Below are positions 61,630-64,000 of a DNA stretch of 64,000 nt, piece by piece (the stretch's first letter is position 1; each line of letters opens with the position of its first letter). The notes under the pieces were generated by a model. That model did not search any database, was not told where the DNA came from, and was given only the letters and a program-made list of their open reading frames with translations. Position numbers and translations under genes: made by a program. The stretch spans positions 62,001 through 126,000 of the forward strand of contig WTGH01000010.1 of assembly GCA_011523655.1 (NCBI GenBank). Reading direction: 5' to 3'. This DNA is from Rhodospirillaceae bacterium. Lineage in GTDB: Bacteria; Pseudomonadota; Alphaproteobacteria; Bin65.

Positions 61630-63021
61630 ATGGAATTCATCTCCGTCCTCTGGAACTACATTCTTCCGTTCCTGGTTCTCTTCACGCTGCTCGTCTTCGT
61701 GCACGAAATGGGGCACTATTCCGTAGCGCGCCGCAACGGCGTGCGTGTCGAGATTTTCTCGATCGGCTTCGGCCCCGAACTGTTCGGCCGGGACGACCGG
61801 TGGGGCACGCGCTGGAAATTCTGCGCGATTCCGCTCGGCGGCTACGTCAAGATGTTCGGCGACGCCGATGCGGCCAGCCGGCCGGGCGAGGCGGTGCAGC
61901 GGCTCACGCCCGAACAGCGCAAGGTGAGCTTCTACCACAAGAGCGTGAGGCAGCGCGCAGCCATCGTGTTCGCCGGCCCTGCCGTCAACTATCTGTTTGC
62001 AGTCCTGATCCTCGCGCTGCTGTTCATGACCGCCGGCCAGCGCCATACACCCGCCGTCGTGGGAGCGGTGATCCCCGGCGGGGCAGCCGAAAGCGCCGGC
62101 CTGCACACCGGCGACACGATCGTGCAATTCGCCGGCCGGAACATCGATCGTTTCGAAGAGGTCGAACAGGTCGCCCTGTTGCACCCCGGACAGGCGCTTC
62201 GGATTGTCGTCAGGCGCGACAACGCCGAGCGTGCGTTCCGGCTGACGCCGGAACCGCGCACCGTGCGCGACAAGCACGGCAATACCGAGGTCTACGGCGT
62301 GCTCGGCGCCGTGCGGATGGTCGCGCCGGTCGTCGGGCGGGTTCTGGAGAATTCGGCCGCCGCCGAGGCCGGGCTTATGAACGGTGACCGGATCGTCGCA
62401 ATCGACGGGCGGCCGGTATCGACCTTCCAGGAAGTCCGCACAGTCGTGATGGCCGGGCCGGAAAAGCGGCTGAGATTGCGGATCCTGCGCGACGGCCGTT
62501 CCCTCGGTCTGACGGTCGTTCCGAAAGTTTATTCGTACAGGGACGGTGCCGGCGTCGCGCGGACGGTCGGGCGGATCGGAATCGGGGTCGCGCCGCCGCC
62601 GATGAAACGTCACGGTCCGCTTGCCGCGCTCTGGGCGGCCGTGGGCGAGACCTGGTCGCTGACTGTCATATCCGCCACGGCCATCGGGCAGATGTTCGCC
62701 GGCAAGCGGGAGCTCAGGGATATCGGCGGTCCGCTGCGCATCGCAGAAATGTCCGGCGACATGGCGCAGATCGGAATTTATGCATTCGTCTGGTTCATGG
62801 CGGCGATTTCGCTTTCCCTGTGCCTGATCAATCTTCTGCCGGTGCCGATGCTCGACGGCGGCCATCTTCTGTATTACGGGATCGAAGCAATTCGCGGTAA
62901 ACCATTGGGCGAGAAGGCTCAGGAATTTGGTTTCCGAATAGGCATGGCTTTGGTATTAGGGCTCATGGTCGTCGTTACGTGGAACGATCTGCTCCGACTG
63001 TTCGGAGCGCACGGTTCGTAA
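61630..63021 (+). CDS. rseP: Site-2 protease RseP family (M50 zinc metalloprotease)
   Basis: Intramembrane protease that cleaves anti-sigma factors and signal-peptide remnants; 463 residues. The zinc motif HEMGH is at 25-29 in the first membrane helix, with the third-ligand LDGGH motif in the PVPMLDGGHLLYYGIEA segment near 404. Two PDZ domains lie between (about 135-205 and 225-295: GAVIPGGAAESAGLHTGDTIVQF and GRVLENSAAAEAGLMNGDRIVAI). The usual partner bamA follows after 71 nt. Confidence 0.95.
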   Translation: MEFISVLWNYILPFLVLFTLLVFVHEMGHYSVARRNGVRVEIFSIGFGPELFGRDDRWGTRWKFCAIPLGGYVKMFGDADAASRPGEAVQRLTPEQRKVSFYHKSVRQRAAIVFAGPAVNYLFAVLILALLFMTAGQRHTPAVVGAVIPGGAAESAGLHTGDTIVQFAGRNIDRFEEVEQVALLHPGQALRIVVRRDNAERAFRLTPEPRTVRDKHGNTEVYGVLGAVRMVAPVVGRVLENSAAAEAGLMNGDRIVAIDGRPVSTFQEVRTVVMAGPEKRLRLRILRDGRSLGLTVVPKVYSYRDGAGVARTVGRIGIGVAPPPMKRHGPLAALWAAVGETWSLTVISATAIGQMFAGKRELRDIGGPLRIAEMSGDMAQIGIYAFVWFMAAISLSLCLINLLPVPMLDGGHLLYYGIEAIRGKPLGEKAQEFGFRIGMALVLGLMVVVTWNDLLRLFGAHGS

Positions 63022-63092
63022 TCCTGTCGAGTAGTGCGATCGCCGGCGATGGAATCGGCGGTCGCGTTGACTTGTGGCTGAAAGGGTCTGGC

Positions 63093-64000
63093 GTGCGAAT
63101 ATTGACGGTGTTGCTGCTGGGCGTAGCGCTGCTTGCCGGAATCGCACAAGCGATCGCCGTCAGCCCTGCAACCGCCCAGGCGCGCGGCGGAACGATCCGG
63201 AACATAATTGTCGAGGGGACGCGGCGCATCGATCCCCAGTCGGTCGCCGGCTATCTGACGATCAAGCGCGGCGAACCGTTCGATAGTGCAAAGATCGATG
63301 CCTCGCTGAAATCGTTATTCGCGAGCGGCCTGTTCCGCGATGTGTCGATCCGCCGCCGCGGCCGGGATCTCGTCGTCCGCGTTGTCGAAAGCCCGATTGT
63401 CAACCGGGTGGCCTTCGAGGGCAACTCCAAGCTCGACAATGAGGATCTGAACGCTGCCGCCAACATCAGTCCGCGCAGCGTCTATTCCCGCGCCAGGGTC
63501 GAAGAAGCGATCCGGAATATGCTGGTCGCCTATCGGGCCGCGGGCCGGTATGCGGCAGCCATAACGCCGAAGGTCATTGCGCGCTCGCAGAACCGCGTCG
63601 ACGTCGTATTCGAGATCGAGGAAGGGGCCAAGACCCTGGTCCGTCGGATCACCTTTATCGGTAACAGAAACTATTCCGACGGGTCGCTACGCGATGCGAT
63701 TGTCACCAAGGAAACGGCTTTCTGGCGTTTTCTCGGCCGCTCGGACATTTACGACCCCGGAAAGCTTGAGGCGGACAAGGAACTTCTGCGTCGATACTAT
63801 TTGGAGCGCGGTTTCGCCGAATTTCAGGTTTTATCTGCGGTCGCCGAACTGGCTCCTGACCGGGAAGGTTTCTTTATAACCATAACTGTCAGCGAAGGTC
63901 CTCGCTACCGGTTCGGCAAGCTGGTGGTGGATTCCCGGCTCCCGCGGATCGAATCGAAAGAGCTGACTGCCGCCGTCAAGGCGCAAACCGGCGATCGGTA
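63093..64000 (+). CDS. bamA: Outer membrane protein assembly factor BamA (3' truncated by window edge)
   Basis: Only the first 302 residues are in the window. The GTG at 63093 lies behind AAAGGGT and starts a signal peptide (RILTVLLLGVALLAGIAQA, then a cleavage region ending ATAQA). POTRA domains follow: POTRA1 from IRNIIVEGTRRIDPQSVAGYL, POTRA2 from VNRVAFEGNSKLDNEDL, POTRA3 from RRITFIGNRNYSDGSLRDAI, and the beginning of POTRA4 at RYRFGKLVVDSRLP. The beta-barrel lies beyond base 64000. BamA folds outer-membrane proteins into the membrane. The frame is open to the edge. Confidence 0.95.
   Translation, partial: MRILTVLLLGVALLAGIAQAIAVSPATAQARGGTIRNIIVEGTRRIDPQSVAGYLTIKRGEPFDSAKIDASLKSLFASGLFRDVSIRRRGRDLVVRVVESPIVNRVAFEGNSKLDNEDLNAAANISPRSVYSRARVEEAIRNMLVAYRAAGRYAAAITPKVIARSQNRVDVVFEIEEGAKTLVRRITFIGNRNYSDGSLRDAIVTKETAFWRFLGRSDIYDPGKLEADKELLRRYYLERGFAEFQVLSAVAELAPDREGFFITITVSEGPRYRFGKLVVDSRLPRIESKELTAAVKAQTGDR

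Overview
The window is GC-rich and densely coded. It looks like an alphaproteobacterial chromosome, probably Rhodospirillales-like. The reasons are the housekeeping order rpsB-tsf-pyrH-frr-uppS-cdsA-dxr-rseP-bamA, the neighbouring gyrA-coaD pair, the frequent GTG/TTG starts, and the many TctABC, hydantoinase, dimethylglycine-dehydrogenase and AtuA-type genes usual in free-living heterotrophs of that group. No rRNA, tRNA, CRISPR array, insertion sequence or prophage was seen. Genus cannot be named from the sequence.

Layout. 1-4638: a type I restriction-modification operon, hsdM (cut by the left edge)-hsdS-hsdR; the hsdM glycine-rich SAM loop looks shortened. 4652-7499: a LigM-like folate-dependent O-demethylase and a stand-alone pgk. 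7560-10747: tctCBA tricarboxylate-type transporter, with an operator-like palindrome and an intercistronic hairpin. 10886-13718: PlsB-like acyltransferase plus an alpha/beta hydrolase. 13925-14695: a DUF1778/GNAT toxin-antitoxin pair. 14851-21971: an acyl-CoA carboxylase operon of the acyclic terpene (Atu) type. 22033-26711: hydantoinase A/B with an Asp/Glu-hydantoin racemase. 26905-27378: smpB. 27412-31134: an aromatic cluster (old yellow enzyme, PobA-type hydroxylase, HAAO-type ring-cleaving dioxygenase, RidA-type deaminase). 31329-33592: exported MBL-fold protein plus HupE-like membrane protein. 33846-37059: GAF-LuxR regulator, CoxE-like VWA protein, methyltransferase. 37153-37301: relic of a PIN toxin. 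37373-37822: DUF442 (TIGR01244) phosphatase/sulfurtransferase-like protein. 38070-42603: gyrA, coaD and a PDZ-M48 lipoprotein protease. 42625-43392: BadH-like SDR. 43802-51900: an unusual six-gene set (DMGDH-like oxidoreductase, M19 dipeptidase homologue with a broken metal site, a 579-residue unknown, DUF3726, Ldh-family dehydrogenase, SABATH methyltransferase). 52110-54828: BigR/SqrR-type sulfide sensor, a small unknown protein and flavocytochrome c sulfide dehydrogenase (fccA-fccB), closed by a strong terminator. 55146-64000: translation, lipid, isoprenoid and outer-membrane housekeeping genes.

The most informative result is a probable sulfide/persulfide regulon. The ArsR-family regulator at 52110 has the two cysteines of BigR/SqrR at exactly their spacing. 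Two promoters in the window, its own and that of the DUF442 gene 15 kb away, carry 16-bp sites that match the SqrR-type ATTC-N8-GAAT operator and each other at 13 of 16 positions. DUF442 is the domain fused to the persulfide dioxygenase in Blh, the classic BigR target. The two clusters most likely to encode undescribed chemistry are the OYE-PobA-HAAO-RidA set and the DMGDH-to-SABATH set.
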